Source: JAMXLO01 sp963850535 (GTDB taxonomy: Bacteria; Pseudomonadota; Alphaproteobacteria; Acetobacterales; Acetobacteraceae). From it: a stretch of DNA of 64,000 nucleotides. How positions within the stretch are numbered: the first letter of the stretch is position 1; each line of letters opens with the position of its first letter. Where the stretch lies: NCBI GenBank assembly GCA_963850535.1, contig CAWKMC010000021.1, positions 153,773 to 217,772 of the forward strand, written 5' to 3'. A program made the position numbers and the translations under genes. This document shows, piece after piece, positions 1-8,959 of the stretch. The notes below the pieces were generated by a model, which did no database searches, was not told the DNA's origin, and saw only the letters and a program-made list of their open reading frames with translations.

Positions 1-102
1 GAACGCTACAGGTTTGCTGATCTGCAACGCTTTGTTACGGAATACTGGCAGACGTTTGGTGAGCTGCCGCCGCTGCCCGCCCGTGTTACAAACCTGAGGT
101 GA
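1..102 (+). CDS. C-terminal end of an unidentified protein (partial)
   Basis: The window opens inside a reading frame that runs 33 codons from base 1 to a TGA at 100-102. It ends in a proline-rich tail (ELPPLPARVTNLR) after an aromatic segment. The remnant is too short to assign to a family. The 106 bases that follow contain no gene and lead into a strong ribosome binding site for the next gene. It could be a chance frame. Confidence 0.4.
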   Translation, partial: ERYRFADLQRFVTEYWQTFGELPPLPARVTNLR

Positions 103-208
103 GCTTTGTCCGCGGAATTGCCGATTTTGCCATAGCGTGCTGACTGCATCTGCTTCAGGCTGCCGAAAAGCACAACCAGGACCGTAGATGTCCTGAGGGG
201 AGAGGTCG

Positions 209-1006
209 ATGTGCAGAGTTGGTGGGACCGCGCTGGCTTTTGCCTTGTCGGCATCATCCTGTCTCCTGACAGCGACGGCCCAGACAACATCGAGTCCCTC
301 CGGCGCACCGCCTGCATCTGTCGGCGCTCCGTCCGCGGTCGCCGAGCAGGCGAGTTTGGCGCTGAGACAAATGGCGACGTATGTTGGATCAGCCGAACAG
401 TTCACCTTTCACGCCGACATCACGTTCGATCACGTGCTGCCGTCTGGTCAGAAGGTGCAGTTCTCCGCGTCCGAGGAGGTAGCACTCCAACGCCCTGGCC
501 GGCTCTATGTTGCATGGAGCGGTGATCTCGGCGACCGGCAGTTCTGGTACGACGGAAAGTCGGTCACGCTGTACGATCCGGCAACCCCCTTCTACGCCAG
601 CGAGCCAGCGCCTGCGGAGATCGACGCAATGTTGGACAAGTTGCTGCCGCAGCTGAATTTCTCTCCGCCGCTGGCGGACCTCATGTACTCCGATCCATAT
701 CAGCAGGTGCGCGGGAACATTCATTATGGTTTCGATATGGGGACAAATGAGATCAATAGCCGAAGCTGCCGTACATTTGCCTTTGTCGAAAAAGATGTGG
801 ACTGGCAGATCTGGATCGACACCGGACCAGAACTGGTCCCATGCAAGCTGGTGATCACTTATCGGAGCCTGCCTTCGCAGCCGCAATTCAGTGCGACATT
901 CACCGATTGGAATTTTTCGCCGCGAATTGCCACGCCGGTGTTCACGCCGACGCTGCCGGAAGGCGTGCAGAAGATCCCATTCCGCACCGTGGCAGCGGCG
1001 AAGTAG
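209..1006 (+). CDS. DUF2092 family exported protein
   Basis: A 265-residue protein with a hydrophobic N-terminal segment (about residues 6-24, ending TATAQ) that looks like a Sec signal peptide, so the product is probably periplasmic. The body matches the DUF2092 pattern I know: an N-terminal helix (ALRQMATYVGSAEQFTF), a beta-rich core with W-YDGKSVTLYDP, and a LolA/LppX-like concave fold is plausible. Family function is not established; a carrier of hydrophobic cargo is only an inference from fold. The ATG at 209 has a good ribosome binding site (ggggagagg, 197-205). It heads a run of closely spaced small exported-protein genes on the same strand. Confidence 0.85.
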   Translation: MCRVGGTALAFALSASSCLLTATAQTTSSPSGAPPASVGAPSAVAEQASLALRQMATYVGSAEQFTFHADITFDHVLPSGQKVQFSASEEVALQRPGRLYVAWSGDLGDRQFWYDGKSVTLYDPATPFYASEPAPAEIDAMLDKLLPQLNFSPPLADLMYSDPYQQVRGNIHYGFDMGTNEINSRSCRTFAFVEKDVDWQIWIDTGPELVPCKLVITYRSLPSQPQFSATFTDWNFSPRIATPVFTPTLPEGVQKIPFRTVAAAK

Positions 1007-1016
1007 TGGAGAGGTG

Positions 1017-2005
1017 ATGGCCATGCGCAAGCAAGTGTCAAGCCGAAGAACATTTGCCCTCGCGCTGCTGGCTGGCATCGCCGCGGTATGTCTCGCCGCT
1101 GGCATCGAACGGGCGGCGGCGTTCCGCGGGGGTTTCGGTGGTTTTCGGGGAGGATCCGGCGGCTTTCACGGCGGAGGATTTAACGGCTTCCACTCGGGCT
1201 CCTTTAGTAGCGGCGGTGCGCGCTTCGGCGATGGAGGAGGGTTCGATCGTAGCACCGATGCCGGTTTCGGACGCGACGGATATGGCAGTATACGTAGTGC
1301 GGGAAACTTCAGCGACCATGCTGACAGCTTCCGGCAGAGCCATCCCGAAGCTCCGCACGATGCTGACCAGTTTCAGCAATCCCATCCCGACGACCGGCAG
1401 AACGCGTCGCAGTTACAGCAGAACCGCAGCAACGAGGCGAACACGTTGCAGCAGAATCGCACGAACGAAGCCAACTCTTTGCAGCAAAATCGCGACCGGG
1501 AAGCCAATTACCTGCAGTATAACCGGGTCAACACCTACAACAATTATTCGGGCTCGTGGGGCGGCTACTATTCGGGCCTGGGATTCGGTGCCGGGATGGC
1601 CATCGGCGCTACACTAGCGGTGTTGCCAGCCGCCGCCATGGCGCTCTCGGTTGCGGGCAGCCCCTATTACTACGCCAATGGCGTTTACTATGCGCCCCAA
1701 GGTGGCCAATACGCTGTTGTCCCACCGCCGCAAGGTGCCGTTGTCAACAAGCCGCCGCCATCCTGTTCCACGGTGTATCCGGCGGCACCGCAAAGCTCGA
1801 CTGCGGTGGCGCGTTCTATCAGACAGTGCCGCAGGGCTACCAGGTGATCCCGCCGCCGGTGGGCGCGACTGTAACCACGCTGCCAAGTGGCGCTGTAGAT
1901 GAGAATATCAAAGGTACGACCTACTTCACTTTCGGGGGCGCCTATTACCAACCGTTCTACAGCGGCAGCAGCGTGATTTACGAAGTCGTGGCGAAGCCGG
2001 CTTAG
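1017..2005 (+). CDS. Exported repeat-rich protein, DUF6515-like, with one frameshift
   Basis: The N-terminus is a signal-like hydrophobic segment followed by a Gly/Phe-rich stretch (FRGGFGGFRGG and similar). Residues about 133-172 hold 11-residue repeats of the type LQQNRSNEANT (three near copies and a partial). Next come a hydrophobic Gly/Ala segment and Tyr-rich motifs (YYYANGVYYAP, GQYAVVPPPQGA). Near base 1780-1795 the frame changes: the Tyr/Pro-rich tail (CGGAFYQTVPQGYQVIPPP and on to VVAKPA) continues in the frame that ends at 2005. The two halves carry the same repeated YY-x-PP-G-V module, so I treat them as one gene. Start is ATG 1017 or 1023, both behind ggagagg. Probably a surface or periplasmic structural protein. 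Confidence 0.78.
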
Positions 2006-2013
2006 GAGGCAAT

Positions 2014-2277
2014 ATGAGTCAATCAAGGCTTCGGGCGGTGGTCTTGGTAGTGATGGCTGGGCTGACCGCGCCGGTCTTCAGTGAAGCCCAGACCCCTGGC
2101 CGCAATGGTAACAAGTCTGACTTCAAGGACTGGCAACCAAGTCGAGGCGCGGTTTCCAACGAAGAGCACGCTGCGGGAGTTGCGCAGACGCCGGCGCAGA
2201 GGAAATCTGAAGATAGAGAGTTGCAGCAACTCTATAACAATCTGCTCCGTCAGGAGCCGGTGCAGCCGCCCAAGTAA
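2014..2277 (+). CDS. Small exported protein of unknown function
   Basis: An 87-residue product with a clear N-terminal signal peptide (hydrophobic about residues 8-20, cleavage likely after SEAQ). The mature part is hydrophilic and ends in a predicted helix (EDRELQQLYNNLLRQ). I do not recognise a family. The start has a strong ribosome binding site (taggaggcaatATG) and lies 8 bases after the previous stop, so the two are probably co-transcribed. Confidence 0.75.
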   Translation: MSQSRLRAVVLVVMAGLTAPVFSEAQTPGRNGNKSDFKDWQPSRGAVSNEEHAAGVAQTPAQRKSEDRELQQLYNNLLRQEPVQPPK

Positions 2278-2335
2278 CGCAGCGAGGCTACTCTTAATAA
2301 AGAGGGTTTCACCATTCCTCAAAGGGGGGACGTCG

Positions 2336-2737
2336 ATGATCAGAACTCCTGTCGCCATGGCACTATCACTCGCGACCGTGACGCTCGCCACCGTGGGGAC
2401 TGCTAACGCGCAGCAGCGGCCATCGCCGAAACAACCGAGTTCAGTCACGGCATATGTCGTCATGACCCCGAATGGCCCTGCAACTTGCGCCACGTGGACG
2501 CAATGGCGCGGACCGGGCGGAAATTCGATAGATAAAGAGGGCATCCAATATTGGGCCGAGGGCTACATCTCGGGATTGGCGGCGGGAAGTCGCCACGATG
2601 TGCTCGGACAATTCCAGTTGCGGGATTTAGCGGCCTGGCTGGATCGATATTGTGCGGCCAATCCACAAACAAAGCTGCCGCAGGCGCTGAATGCGCTCGG
2701 GCGGGAAATGCTCGCCCATCCAGGAGGGAAGCTGTGA
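2336..2737 (+). CDS. Small exported protein with two cysteines
   Basis: A 133-residue product with a signal peptide ending ATVGTANAQQ. The mature part has one Cys near its start (PATCATW) and one near its end (LDRYCAANPQ), about 100 residues apart, which could form a disulfide, and a helical C-terminus (QALNALGREMLAH). The layout recalls HdeA- or Rap1a-like small periplasmic proteins, but I cannot assign it. The ATG follows an aaagggggg purine tract. Its stop overlaps the next start (TGATG), which implies translational coupling. Confidence 0.78.
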   Translation: MIRTPVAMALSLATVTLATVGTANAQQRPSPKQPSSVTAYVVMTPNGPATCATWTQWRGPGGNSIDKEGIQYWAEGYISGLAAGSRHDVLGQFQLRDLAAWLDRYCAANPQTKLPQALNALGREMLAHPGGKL

Positions 2738-2898
2738 TGGCACAGATGCGATCAGTCGTTGTCGGCAGGGTCCTGCCACTCGTCGTGGCTCTTGCACTAG
2801 GGTTCGCAGTGGCAGGTTGTGCGTCGGGGCCACTCGGCAGCCATGGCGTGGATTACATACCGGCGTTCGAGACCGGACCGGAGGGCGTCGGCAATTAG
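2737..2898 (+). CDS. Very small lipoprotein
   Basis: A 53-residue protein whose N-terminus is a type II signal peptide: basic start, hydrophobic core (PLVVALALGFAVAG) and lipobox VAGC at about residue 28. The mature lipopeptide is only about 26 residues. It starts on the stop codon of the preceding gene. No family recognised; the function is unknown. Confidence 0.72.
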   Translation: MAQMRSVVVGRVLPLVVALALGFAVAGCASGPLGSHGVDYIPAFETGPEGVGN

Positions 2899-2900
2899 CG

Positions 2901-3347
2901 GTGGCAGGCCCATCGACATTACCCGAGGGTGCCGACCGCTTCGAGGTCAGGGTGACGGCAGATAGCCACTTCGGCTGGATCCGTACCCAACTCAGCCTGG
3001 AACGCACGCTGATGTCCTGGATGCGCACAGGCACGGCACTCATCGGCTTCGGCTTTGCCATTGTTCAGTATCTTGACCGCCTGCAGCAAACTCCAGGCGC
3101 CAATCCCGCCTATCTGCCGACCGCGCCGCGATATCTGGGGTTGTCGATGATCGCGGCTGGAGTCCTGGGTCTGCTGATTTCGATCTGGCAATATCAATGG
3201 ACACTTCGCTACTTGTGGCAGGGCTCGTTTGCGTCCATAGCCGGCATAAAGCAGGAGGGAATGCAGTCCGCGGCGTTGGCTGTCGCCGTTCTGCTCATCG
3301 GTGTCGGTCTGTTCGCATTCTTCGCGGTGCTGCTTCGTCTCACATAG
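2901..3347 (+). CDS. DUF202 family inner-membrane protein
   Basis: A 148-residue protein from a GTG at 2901 just after the lipoprotein stop. The family hallmark is the N-terminal LSLERTLMSWMRTGTALIGFGFAI (residues about 33-56, split here as LSLERTLMSWMRT and GTALIGFGFAI). Two further membrane helices follow (YLGLSMIAAGVLGLLISIW and ALAVAVLLIGVGLFAFFAVLL). DUF202 (YidH-like) proteins are inner-membrane proteins of unknown role. The conserved Arg-Thr dyad is intact. An alternative start lies further downstream, but the N-terminal part before the DUF202 motif is short in either case. Confidence 0.85.
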   Translation: MAGPSTLPEGADRFEVRVTADSHFGWIRTQLSLERTLMSWMRTGTALIGFGFAIVQYLDRLQQTPGANPAYLPTAPRYLGLSMIAAGVLGLLISIWQYQWTLRYLWQGSFASIAGIKQEGMQSAALAVAVLLIGVGLFAFFAVLLRLT

Positions 3348-3407
3348 TGACAGCGCCTAACGATCCTAGATCGAATATAGCCACTCGACCAACAGGAGGA
3401 GAGCAAG

Positions 3408-4951
3408 ATGCCGGACGATAAGAAGCCAAACATCCTTGTCATTTGGGGCGACGATATCGGTATCTCGAATCTCAGCTGCTATTCGCACGGGGTCATGGGC
3501 TACCGGACGCCCAACATCGACCGCATCGCCAAGGAAGGCATGATGTTCACCGACTCGTACGGAGAACAGTCCTGCACGGCGGGGCGTTCCTCGTTCATCA
3601 CGGGCCAGAGCGTCTATCGCACCGGGCTCTCCAAGGTCGGAATCCCAGGCGCGCCGGTCGGAATGAACGAGCGCATCGTGACCATTGCGGCCTGCCTCAA
3701 GAACCAAGGCTATGCAACCGGTCAGTTCGGGAAAAACCACCTCGGCGATCTCAATCACATGCTGCCGACCAACCACGGCTTCGATGAATTCTTCGGCAAC
3801 CTCTATCACCTCAATGCCGAGGAAGAGCCTGAATTGCCGGACTATCCCAACGAGAAGGACTTCCCCAACTTTCGTAAGACGTTCGGACCGCGGGGAGTGA
3901 TCCATTCCTGGGCGACCGATAACGACGATGCAACCGAGGAGCCGCGCTGGGGCCGGGTCGGCAAGCAAAAGATCACCGATACCGGCCCATTGACAAAGAA
4001 ACGCATGGAAACCTGCGACGATGAATTTGTCGCCGCGGCCAAGGATTTCATCAAGCGTCAGAACGATGCGGGCAAGCCATTCTTTGTCTGGCTGAACACC
4101 ACGCACATGCATCTCTTCACCCACACCAAGCCCGAGAGCAGGGGACAGGCCGGTCGCTGGCAGTCGCCGTACCACGACACGATGATCGACCACGACAAGA
4201 ACGTGGGCGAGATGCTCGACTATCTCGACGAACTCGGTATCGGCGCCAACACCTTCATCATGTACTCAACCGACAACGGCCCGCACATGAACTCGTGGCC
4301 GGATGCTGCCATGACGCCGTTCCGCAGTGAGAAGAACACCAACTGGGAAGGCGCATTCCGTGTGCCGATGCTCGTGCGCTGGCCGGGCAAGATTGCGCCG
4401 GGTCAGGTCTCAAACGAGATCGTTCAGCACCACGATTGGCTGCCGACCTTTCTCGCCATGGCGGGCGATACCGACGTGGTCGAGAAGCTGAAGGCCGGCT
4501 ATCAGGCGATCGGCCGCAACTACAAGAACCATATAGATGGCTACAATCTTCTGCCGTACCTGACTGGTGCAGTGAAGGAGAGTCCACGCAAGCTTTTCGT
4601 GTACTTCAGCGACGACGGCGACGTACTCGGGCTGCGCTACGACAACTGGAAGGTCGTATTCATGGAGCAGCGCCGCCAGGGGACGCTGGAACTTTGGTTC
4701 GAGCCGTTCATCCGGCTCAGAGGGCCAAAATTCTTCAACCTGCGCACCGACCCCTATGAGCGCGCCGACCAGACGTCCAACACCTACTGGCAGTGGTTCA
4801 TGGAGCACGTGCCCATTTTGTATGGTGCGCAGGCGCTCGCGGCCAGTGGGCAGCGACGTTCAAGGAATTCCCGCCCATTCAAAAGCCAAATACCTTCACG
4901 ATCGATGACGCGCTGAAAATGATCCACGAAGCCGCGGCTGGGATGCACTGA
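3408..4951 (+). CDS. Arylsulfatase, type I (formylglycine-dependent), cytosolic form, one frameshift
   Basis: Alkaline-phosphatase-superfamily sulfatase. Metal-binding Asp pair at residues 15-16 (WGDDIG), the sulfatase signature CTAGR with the formylglycine-forming Cys at residue 56 (C-x-A-x-R form), GKNHLG, and TDNGPHMNSWPD. There is no signal peptide. The frame breaks at 4842-4844: the expected end (QWAATFKEFPP...DDALKMIHEAAAGMH) continues in another frame to a TGA at 4949-4951. One missing C (GCGGCCAGTGG for GCG GCC CAG TGG) explains it. Strong ribosome binding site (aggaggag). The next gene encodes the enzyme that makes the formylglycine. The substrate is not predictable from sequence. 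Confidence 0.92.
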
Positions 4952-5079
4952 TCGACTGCAGGCGGCCAGTTGCGCTGGCCGCCTGCACCGCCGCACCGAC
5001 CAGAAGAACTCAGACAGGTTCCGAATGCTGTTCGCAGCCGAGGCAGGACAACCCGCCGGCCATTCGAGCGATTTCCGAT

Positions 5080-6018
5080 ATGGTCGCAATCCCAGGTGGC
5101 ACCTTCTTGATGGGCTCCGACCACCACTATCCGGAAGAAGCGCCTGCCCATCGTGTCACCGTGGCGCCTTTCTGGATCGATCGCACGCCTGTCACCAACC
5201 GACAGTTCAAGCAATTCGTGGCAGCGACAGGCTATCTGACGGTGGCGGAAATCGCACCCGAACCGAAGGATTATCCAGACGCGCTGCCGCACATGCTGAA
5301 GCCGGGATCGCTGGTGTTTACAGCGCCGAAGCATCCAGTGGATTTACGCGACTGGTCGCAATGGTGGCGATTCGCGTTCGGCGCCAACTGGCGGCACCCG
5401 TTCGGGCGGGGAAAGCAGCGGGCACTGCCCGATCACCCGGTGGTTCATATCGCCTACAAGGACGCCCAGGCGTTTGCCGCGTGGGCGGGAAAGGAACTGC
5501 CGACGGAAGCCGAATGGGAGTTCGCCGCGCGAGCCGGACTGAATGGAGCCGAGTTTGCCTGGGGCGACGAGATGGAACCTGGCGGACGTCACATGGCGAA
5601 TACGTGGCAAGGAATGTTCCCGCTGGAGAACTTGGCGACCGACGGATATCAGCGCACTTCGCCGGTCAGGGCGTTTCCGCCCAATGCGTATGGCGTGTAC
5701 GACATGATCGGCAATGTTTGGGAATGGACCACCGACTGGTTCTCGTCTCGCTACACAGCCGATGCGCCGAAAGCATGCTGCATTCCTGAAAACCCACGCG
5801 GCGGACCGGAGGCCGACAGCTACGATCCGCTTCAGCCGTCACTGCGCATTCCGCGCAAGGTGGTGAAAGGCGGCTCGCATCTCTGCGCCCCTAACTACTG
5901 CCGCCGTTACCGTCCTGCCGCGCGCCATGCGCAGCAGATCAATTCTGGCATGAGCCATGTCGGCTTTCGCTGCGTTGTGAGGTCTGGAGGGGAAAGGAGT
6001 ACCGAAGAAAATGCCTGA
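5080..6018 (+). CDS. Formylglycine-generating enzyme (sulfatase-modifying factor, SUMF1/FGE family)
   Basis: A 312-residue FGE-sulfatase domain protein: IPGGTFLMGSD at the start, FWIDRTPVTNRQF, LPTEAEWEFAAR (residues 140-151), GNVWEWTTDWF (211-221), and the C-terminal KGGSHLC...YCRRYRPAAR. The two active-site cysteines of aerobic FGE are present at residues 269 and 274, followed by GFRCV. The family oxidises the Cys of C-x-P/A-x-R motifs in sulfatases to formylglycine before folding. There is no signal peptide, which fits cytosolic action before export. It lies between two sulfatase genes and its end overlaps the second sulfatase start by 8 bases, so the three form one functional unit. Confidence 0.93.
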   Translation: MVAIPGGTFLMGSDHHYPEEAPAHRVTVAPFWIDRTPVTNRQFKQFVAATGYLTVAEIAPEPKDYPDALPHMLKPGSLVFTAPKHPVDLRDWSQWWRFAFGANWRHPFGRGKQRALPDHPVVHIAYKDAQAFAAWAGKELPTEAEWEFAARAGLNGAEFAWGDEMEPGGRHMANTWQGMFPLENLATDGYQRTSPVRAFPPNAYGVYDMIGNVWEWTTDWFSSRYTADAPKACCIPENPRGGPEADSYDPLQPSLRIPRKVVKGGSHLCAPNYCRRYRPAARHAQQINSGMSHVGFRCVVRSGGERSTEENA

Positions 6019-7765
6019 AACAGAACAAGGTCTGATGTCGCGAGCATCGAAGCGAATCAGGCAACTGCTGGGTGCGACTGCACTGACGGTGTCCGCTGCA
6101 GTGGCCACACCGTCGACCGACGCACAGGCGCAGCCGGCGCCGCAGCACCCGAACATCCTCTTCATTATGGCAGATGATATCGGCCTGATGCAGGTGGGTG
6201 CCTACCACCGCGGCATAGGGCTCGGTGAAACGCCAAACATCGACCGCATCGGGCAGGAGGGCGGGCTCTTCACCCAGTACTACGCGATGCAGAGTTGCAC
6301 ATCGGGGCGGAACGCGTTCTTCACTGGCATGTATCCGCTGCGCACGGGGATGATCCCGCCACAACTTCCGGGGAGTCCGAGCTACTTGCGGCCTGGTACC
6401 CCTGCACTGTCAAAGTTCCTGCTCGATCTCGGGTCAGATACGGGTGAGTTCGGCAAGAACCACCTGGGCGACCACACGGACGCGCTACCGACAGCGCACG
6501 GCTTCCAAGAATTCTGGGGTTATCTCTATCACCTCGACGCCATGCAGCAGGTGAGCTTCCCCGATATCAACAAGTCGGAGACCCAACAGGGTATCGCGCC
6601 ACCCTGCAAGAACACGCCCGTTCCTGGTCTCTCCGATCCGCCTGGAACGGTTGACCCGGCGACGACGATTTGTCTGACACCGCCGCGGCCGATCATCGCG
6701 TGCAAGTCCTCGGACGGCACGGCCAAGAATCAGACCTGCCATGATGAAGGTCCCCTGTCGCTGGATCGGTCGAGGACCGTGGACGAGGAGATTTCTGCGA
6801 AGGTGGTCGACTTCCTCGATCGCAACGACCCCAAGAAGACTAACAAGCCTTTCTTCGTGTGGTACAATCCGGCGCGAATGCACATCACTACGATGCTGTC
6901 GCCGAAATATGAGGCGATGCTTGGTGAGCGTGGTGGCAAGGACTGGGGCATCCAAGAAGCCGGTATGAAGCAGCTCGACGACAATGTCGGCTTGGTATTG
7001 AAAAAACTGGAGGACCTTGGTCAGCTCAACAACACCATCGTGGTCTTCACCACAGACAACGGCGCCGAAGCGATCAGCTTCCCAGATGGTGGCGTGACGC
7101 CGTTCAATGGACAGAAGGGCGAGCCGATGGAAGGCGGCTACCGAGTACCAGCGCTCATTCGCTGGCCGGGCGCCATCAAGCCTGGAACCTTGTACACAAA
7201 GATGTTCGCCTCGCTAGACTGGCTGCCGACGTTCGTGGAGATCGCGGGGGGGCCGAAAGGGAACGACTTAAAGGGGCAGATCGAGAAGGGCGCTCACTCG
7301 GGAATCGTCAAGACGACGCTCGATGGCGTCAATCAAATCGACTATTTGACCGGCAAATCGCAAGAGTCGGCACGCGACGTGTTCTACTACTTCGCCGGCC
7401 CGGTGCCAGCGGCAGTGCGCTACAAGAACTGGAAGATGTACTACCAGATGCCGCAAGCTGGCGCCGAAGGCTGGTTGCTGCCACCCGTGCCGCTGCATTG
7501 GACCGCAGTGCAGAACATCCTGCGTGATCCGTTCGAGCAGGCGGTCGGGTTCGGCCAGAAGAGTGCGTTTAGTGTTGCCGGCGCGCTGGCAGCGCCGTCG
7601 ACCGCTTACGTTTACGACTGGAACATGCTGCCAATCGGCCAGCAGCTCTGGCTCAAGTGGTTGGAGACTTTACGTGATTTCCCGCCCCTGCAGGCACCGG
7701 CGAGTTACAACCTCACGCAGGTGGAGGAGCAGGTCAAAAGTGCCGGCGGACACGCATCGGAGTAA
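6011..7765 (+). CDS. Arylsulfatase, exported, with CTSGR active-site motif
   Basis: A 584-residue type I sulfatase with an N-terminal signal peptide (hydrophobic about residues 19-33, cleavage near AQAQ at 40). Metal-binding MADDIG (residues 53-58), modification motif CTSGR with Cys96, GKNHLGDH, a central insert with four cysteines (residues about 200-245, PPCKNTP, TICLTP, IIACKS, NQTCHD), and TDNGAEAISFPDGG. The third signature position is Ser, where FGE substrates usually have Pro or Ala. It starts inside the end of the FGE gene. The translation start could instead be ATG 6035. The cysteine-bearing insert suggests disulfides in the periplasm. Substrate unknown. Confidence 0.92.
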   Translation: MPETEQGLMSRASKRIRQLLGATALTVSAAVATPSTDAQAQPAPQHPNILFIMADDIGLMQVGAYHRGIGLGETPNIDRIGQEGGLFTQYYAMQSCTSGRNAFFTGMYPLRTGMIPPQLPGSPSYLRPGTPALSKFLLDLGSDTGEFGKNHLGDHTDALPTAHGFQEFWGYLYHLDAMQQVSFPDINKSETQQGIAPPCKNTPVPGLSDPPGTVDPATTICLTPPRPIIACKSSDGTAKNQTCHDEGPLSLDRSRTVDEEISAKVVDFLDRNDPKKTNKPFFVWYNPARMHITTMLSPKYEAMLGERGGKDWGIQEAGMKQLDDNVGLVLKKLEDLGQLNNTIVVFTTDNGAEAISFPDGGVTPFNGQKGEPMEGGYRVPALIRWPGAIKPGTLYTKMFASLDWLPTFVEIAGGPKGNDLKGQIEKGAHSGIVKTTLDGVNQIDYLTGKSQESARDVFYYFAGPVPAAVRYKNWKMYYQMPQAGAEGWLLPPVPLHWTAVQNILRDPFEQAVGFGQKSAFSVAGALAAPSTAYVYDWNMLPIGQQLWLKWLETLRDFPPLQAPASYNLTQVEEQVKSAGGHASE

Positions 7766-7777
7766 CATGACCTGAGT

Positions 7778-7812
7778 GGGCCGCGGGCGTTCCTAGCTAA
7801 GTCCCGCGGGCC
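7778..7812 (+). terminator. Possible transcription terminator after the sulfatase cassette
   Basis: An imperfect GC-rich inverted repeat (gggccgcggg at 7778-7787 and cccgcgggcc at 7803-7812, one mismatch) follows the second sulfatase by 12 bases. There is no T tract, so rho-independent function is uncertain. Confidence 0.3.
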
Positions 7813-7861
7813 TCCAACAGTTGTTAGTCGGGTAGATGGCAGGAGACAGAGGGGAAGCACA

Positions 7862-8269
7862 ATGCAATCAACTTGGTCGTTTGCCGCTTGTGCGTTGGCG
7901 GTCGTCACTGGTTGGGCTGGCGGAGCCTCAGCACAGAGCTTTCCACCGGGCCGGATCTATGCCTTTCACTCGCCGGCGCAGGGCAGTTGTCCGTCGATGG
8001 ACTGGCACATTGTCACGGAAGGGAATGGCACTCTCAACGGCATGATATCCTGGAACGGCATGCAGGACATGGCGACAGCCACCGGGACCTATAGTGCGCA
8101 AACCGGGACGTTCCGGATGACCGCCAAGGAAGTCGGTGGTCAGGGCCGGACGGCCACTATCAATGGGACAGTGGACAACAACACAGGGTGGCTTACGGCC
8201 AACATTCAGGGCGCCAACGTCAAGTGTCAGGGGGTCAAGGTGCCCTGGTTCGTGCCGTATAGAGGTTGA
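7862..8269 (+). CDS. Small exported protein, member of a two-copy family in this window
   Basis: A 135-residue protein with a signal peptide ending GGASAQ (about residue 25). The mature protein carries PPGRIYAFHS, a Cys in SCPSMDWH, alternating polar/hydrophobic strands (NGTLNGMISWNGMQ, ATATGTYSAQTGTFRM) and a C-terminal KCQGVKV. It is probably a small beta-sandwich with one Cys pair. A clearly related but disrupted copy sits on the other strand at 11214-11652, so this is a real family, though I do not recognise its name. Good ribosome binding site (gaggggaagcacaATG). Confidence 0.8.
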   Translation: MQSTWSFAACALAVVTGWAGGASAQSFPPGRIYAFHSPAQGSCPSMDWHIVTEGNGTLNGMISWNGMQDMATATGTYSAQTGTFRMTAKEVGGQGRTATINGTVDNNTGWLTANIQGANVKCQGVKVPWFVPYRG

Positions 8270-8371
8270 AGCACGGCCCACGCACCAGATTCAGACGGCG
8301 AGAGTGGCTTTCTAACCGGCTCGTTGAGGGTCATTCTCGCTGTCTGCTAGCGACTGTCAGGGGAGGCAATC

Positions 8372-8899
8372 GTGAGTGGTCAACATGCGACATTGGCCCA
8401 CAAGGCGGCCGAAGAGTTCAAGGCGATGCTGGCGCTCGCAGCCTATCTCTACGTCGGACTTGGTGCGCTATTGCTGGAGAGGACTGCACTGCTGCACGCA
8501 GAAGGCATTGGTTACGCGGCATGGGGCGGCGCGGCGGTAAAGGCACTCGTATTGGCCAAGTTCATGCTGATTGGGCATGCGCTGCACCTCGGCGAGCGAT
8601 ACCGGCATAAGCCGCTGATCTGGCCCACGCTGCACATGGGGCTGGCGTTCCTGGTCCTGCTGCTGGTGCTGACGACCATCGAGGAGCTCGTGGTCGGCCT
8701 GATCCATCACAGACCCGTCGCTGAGTCCCTGACTCACATTGCCGGCCCCACGATCTTCGTGGTGATAGGCAACCTGCTGCTCATGTTCCTGATTCTGTTG
8801 CCATACTGCGCGTTTCGCAGCCTTGGCAACGTCATTGGCGATGGCGCGCTGTTACGTATGTTCTTCGTGTCACGCGACGCAACGCCGGCTGTTCGCTGA
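8372..8899 (+). CDS. Four-helix integral membrane protein, unknown function
   Basis: A 175-residue protein read from a GTG at 8372 behind caggggaggcaat. Four hydrophobic segments are visible (LALAAYLYVGLGALLL; GAAVKALVLAKFMLIGHAL; HMGLAFLVLLLVLTTIEELVVGL; IFVVIGNLLLMFLILLPYCAF). His and Glu occur within or at the ends of helices (GHALHLGER, TIEELVVGLIHH), but I see no known cofactor motif. The name and function are not recognised. It may end the envelope-gene run that starts at 209. Confidence 0.8.
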   Translation: MSGQHATLAHKAAEEFKAMLALAAYLYVGLGALLLERTALLHAEGIGYAAWGGAAVKALVLAKFMLIGHALHLGERYRHKPLIWPTLHMGLAFLVLLLVLTTIEELVVGLIHHRPVAESLTHIAGPTIFVVIGNLLLMFLILLPYCAFRSLGNVIGDGALLRMFFVSRDATPAVR

Positions 8900-8959
8900 T
8901 GGCGTCGACTGGCGACGCGGCGGATTGCAGATAGGACTCCACGCGCGCAAACTTGCGCC

